This document shows positions 45,377 through 47,528 of a DNA stretch of 47,528 nucleotides, one piece after another. The stretch lies in assembly GCA_022567305.1 (NCBI GenBank), contig JADFHF010000026.1:1-47528 (forward strand). Direction: 5' to 3'. Positions within the stretch are counted from its first letter, which is position 1; every line of letters starts with the position of its first letter. Origin of the DNA: Bacteroidota bacterium (GTDB lineage Bacteria; Bacteroidota; Rhodothermia; Rhodothermales; UBA10348). The position numbers and the translations under genes are program-made. A model generated the notes under the pieces. That model was not told the origin of the DNA and made no database searches. It worked only from the letters and a program-made list of their open reading frames with translations.

Positions 45377-46540
45377 CTAGTTTGGATAGCCGTAAAAATG
45401 TCGGATACATTCGCAAACGTATGATACCTCAGATACGGAGAGCGACGTATTCATCGGGAGTAACACGATCCGTTCGAGAAGACGATCTGTATTTGGCAGA
45501 TTGCAATCGAATCCGAGTTCCGTAAACTGATGAACAGCCCAGCCGCTCCACTGAACTAGTGTTCCGATATGTTTCGAACTCAGGTATTCCACTAGTCTGT
45601 CCCGATCCTCAGCTTCAATTTCATAATTCTGGAACGTATCGAACCGATCGGGATCACTGTCGGGCCCCGGGGGGAGTACAAGTTCGGCTACATCGTGGAG
45701 CTGAGACTGATAGATGGATGCGAGTTCGCGCCTTGCCACAATCTCGTCATCGAATTTGGCCAATTTCATGGAAAGGACAGCTGCATGCAGATTGTCAAGC
45801 CTCGAATTCATTCCCCACGTCGTTACCCTGCCCGAAGGAAGTCTACCGTGATTATGCATCCTGCCCAGGATTTCATATAGATCGGCATTATCGGTTACAA
45901 TGGCTCCACCGTCTCCAAAACAACCCAGACTTTTGGCCGGATAAAAGCTGAATACTCCGGCTTGTCCGAAACCTCCTGCAAATCGACCTTTGTACTTCGC
46001 TCCGAGCGACTGAGCGGCATCCTCGATGAGCAACAGATTGTATTTGTCGACAAGTTGAAGCAAGCTGTCCATTTCACAAACTCGCCCGTTCAAATGCGTT
46101 GGAATAACAGCGCGCGTCCTAGGGCTGATGGCGGAAGCTACAGAGTATGGATCGATAAGATGATCCGGTCCACATTCGACGGGGACAGGTTTGGCTCCCG
46201 CGCTGTGAATCGCCGCTGCGGTCGCCACAAACGTATGAGAGGAAAAAATCACCTCATCACCGGTAGAGATCCCTGCGGCTTTCAGGCAAAGGGTTAGTCC
46301 ATCAGAACAGTTAGCCACGCCCAGGGCACTAGAGCTTCCGACGTAGGCGGCGAGCGAACGTTCGAACTCCCTGACATCTTTCTGAAGAATAAACGCCCCG
46401 CGTGAACAAACTTCGTCGATAAGAGCAAGAAATTCTTTTCTGTACGGACGGTAGATGTGTTCGTACCGGAAGAAAGGAACGCTCATATCGGCCTTATGGG
46501 TGATCATTTCGGGAGCCAGGCTCGTTAGCTCTTTCGCCAT
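45377..46540 (-). CDS. DegT/DnrJ/EryC1-family sugar aminotransferase
   Basis: 387 residues, PLP fold type I. LGVANCSDGLTLCLKAAG, IPTHLNGRVCEMD, PLP aspartate D174 in IEDAAQSLGA, Schiff-base lysine K203 in FSFYPAKSLGCFGDGG, and NSRLDNLHAAV are all diagnostic. These enzymes aminate keto-nucleotide sugars (often dTDP- or UDP-4-keto or 3-keto sugars). The ATG at 46540 has GAGG upstream. It sits 66 bases after the broken TylF-like gene and 4 bases before the transketolase pair. No dedicated dehydratase is in view, so the keto-sugar must come from genes outside the window. Confidence 0.92.
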   Translation of the reverse strand: MAKELTSLAPEMITHKADMSVPFFRYEHIYRPYRKEFLALIDEVCSRGAFILQKDVREFERSLAAYVGSSSALGVANCSDGLTLCLKAAGISTGDEVIFSSHTFVATAAAIHSAGAKPVPVECGPDHLIDPYSVASAISPRTRAVIPTHLNGRVCEMDSLLQLVDKYNLLLIEDAAQSLGAKYKGRFAGGFGQAGVFSFYPAKSLGCFGDGGAIVTDNADLYEILGRMHNHGRLPSGRVTTWGMNSRLDNLHAAVLSMKLAKFDDEIVARRELASIYQSQLHDVAELVLPPGPDSDPDRFDTFQNYEIEAEDRDRLVEYLSSKHIGTLVQWSGWAVHQFTELGFDCNLPNTDRLLERIVLLPMNTSLSVSEVSYVCECIRHFYGYPN

Positions 46541-46606
46541 TTATTCGGACCTCAAAAGGGCAAGTGAAGAAACGGAGGGTTGACGACAACTAAGCTAACA
46601 TGGTCG

Positions 46607-47341
46607 TCAGTCCAGAATCGCGAAGGATATATAAGGGTCCCAGTCAAGTCGCCTGAGTGCAAGATCGGCTATTCCGGCCGATTCTAGTAAAGCGAGAGTT
46701 TCGCCGGGCCACATGGGATTGTCAAGTTCATCGAAAGCTAACACCGCTCCCTTCGGCATTCTGGGAAGAAAGGTGTCGATGGCGATTTTCGTTGGTTCAT
46801 ACAGGTCGAAATCCATAAACAACAGGCTAACGATAAGATGCGGGTGGTCGTTGAGGAACGCAGGAATCTTTTCCAAGACATCGCCTTTGACCAGGTGGAC
46901 TTTATCAATGTGTCCTAGAAAACGGTCCTGGTCATATTCAACGATCAACTCTTGCAGCTCATCGTAGGCACCGGAAAAAAGCTCTCCCACCGTTGGATTC
47001 TGGGTTCTGTTGGAGTCCGTCTCAGAAAATGAAGGAAATCCTTCAAAAGTATCAAACCCGTAGATTCGTCGCGTGAGATTTTCAGGTTCCAACATGGCGC
47101 TGAGTTTGGCCCAGCTCATAAGGCCGAATCCTTTGAATACACCGCATTCGATGATCGATCCCTTAATGGGCAGGATGTGCTTGAACAGTTCATAAAGAGT
47201 AAGGAATCGTTTCAGGTTTTATCGACGCACGTATTTGGGAAAATTCTCCAATCGGATTTCCACCGGGTCGGGACAACGATTGAAGATGTCTGCAATATTT
47301 CCTCCAACCTTCTCTTCGGCAGCGGTGCGGAATTTTCGCAT
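46607..47341 (-). pseudogene. TylF/MycF-like methyltransferase interrupted by one in-frame stop
   Basis: Class-I SAM methyltransferase of the macrocin O-methyltransferase (TylF) type. The natural start is ATG 47341 (MRKFRTAAEEKVGG), two bases after the preceding sugar-transferase stop. The frame runs EIRLENFPKYVRR, then TAA at 47219-47221, then resumes in the same frame with NLKRFLTLYELFKHI, GSIIECGVFKGFG and the rest of the family core: GFDTFEGFPSF, VHLVKGD, FMDFDLYEPT and AVLAFDEL. Relatives read YVRRQ at the stop, so a CAA to TAA change fits. Full length would be 244 residues, normal for the family. Downstream re-initiation at ATG 47119 would give 170 residues lacking the SAM-binding GSIIECGV motif. 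Either inactive, or a sequence error. Confidence 0.8.
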
Positions 47342-47343
47342 GC

Positions 47344-47528
47344 CTAGGTGTCCCCGTCGTTTTGTTTCAAAATTACACAGACAGTTTCTACAATTAGCCG
47401 AAGATCTAACCTCATCGAGCGTAATCGCATGTACTCAAGGCTTAGCCGTACCTTCTCGCGATGAATATATTTCATGTAGTCGCCATCAGGATCCTTGCTT
47501 CCTTTAAGGATTTCTCCTTCGTTAGAAA
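47344..47528 (-). CDS. Priming sugar transferase, 3' end only (cut by window edge)
   Basis: The last 60 codons of a gene entering from the right. The residues REKVRLSLEYMRLRSMRLDL followed by RLIVETVCVIL match the C-terminal helix pair of bacterial undecaprenyl-phosphate sugar transferases (WcaJ/RfbP type; typically 'VRLDIEYIENWSLWLDLKILL'). Stop TAG lies at 47344-47346. These membrane enzymes start the lipid-linked repeat unit by transferring a sugar phosphate to undecaprenyl phosphate, which fits the locus. Its stop and the next start are two bases apart, showing the minus-strand genes form an operon. Confidence 0.6.
   Translation of the reverse strand, partial: SNEGEILKGSKDPDGDYMKYIHREKVRLSLEYMRLRSMRLDLRLIVETVCVILKQNDGDT

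Overview
The window is 47.5 kb from a Gram-negative bacterium. Signal peptides, an outer-membrane barrel, a Wzi-type capsule protein, large MacB/FtsX-type permeases and an 800-residue GAF protein of a type known from Bacteroidota suggest the wider Bacteroidota group (for example Rhodothermia- or Balneola-like marine lineages). This placement is inference; no rRNA gene is present to test it. I saw no rRNA, tRNA, CRISPR array or intact insertion sequence.

Left part (1-18.2 kb): chromosomal housekeeping and envelope enzymes. There is an L,D-transpeptidase-like protein, a leuC gene cut off at its 5' side and joined to the 3' end of an unrelated outer-membrane protein gene, leuD, a Tat-exported alanine-racemase-like enzyme, an S9 peptidase, a GAF protein, an alpha/beta-hydrolase-like lipoprotein, an M55 D-aminopeptidase, an NTF2-like protein, a two-gene molybdenum hydroxylase, an FtsX-type permease, a DinB protein and a Tat-targeted class-V aminotransferase. 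A 51-codon remnant of a SnoaL/NTF2-like gene follows.

Middle part (18.3-28 kb): a sensory operon (membrane CHASE-like/PAS histidine kinase, two tandem stand-alone receiver proteins, a receiver-PAS-PAS-kinase hybrid) with a good sigma70-type promoter ahead of it, then an M14 peptidase overlapping a small predicted barrel protein.

Junction zone (28-32.5 kb): an accessory region with short repeats, a Fic-family AMP-transferase gene bracketed by two similar hairpin elements that resemble integron attC sites, the 3' stub of a UDP-glucuronate-epimerase-type gene, a Wzi capsule assembly protein and a small HTH protein that may be a transposase remnant.

Right part (32.5-47.5 kb): a surface polysaccharide locus of two converging gene sets. 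The plus-strand set has a 990-residue flippase-kinase-methyltransferase fusion, a methyltransferase, a GT2, an HPr-kinase-like ATPase, two GT4 enzymes, a Wzy-like membrane protein and a further GT4. The minus-strand set, read from the right edge, has the 3' end of a priming sugar transferase, a TylF-like methyltransferase gene broken by one in-frame stop, a DegT/DnrJ sugar aminotransferase and a split transketolase. Together they could prime, build, modify, flip and polymerise a glycan, with the transketolase perhaps supplying an unusual sugar. The most novel item is the fusion: kinase plus methyltransferase recalls the WbdD chain terminator of E. coli O9a, here joined to the exporter itself.
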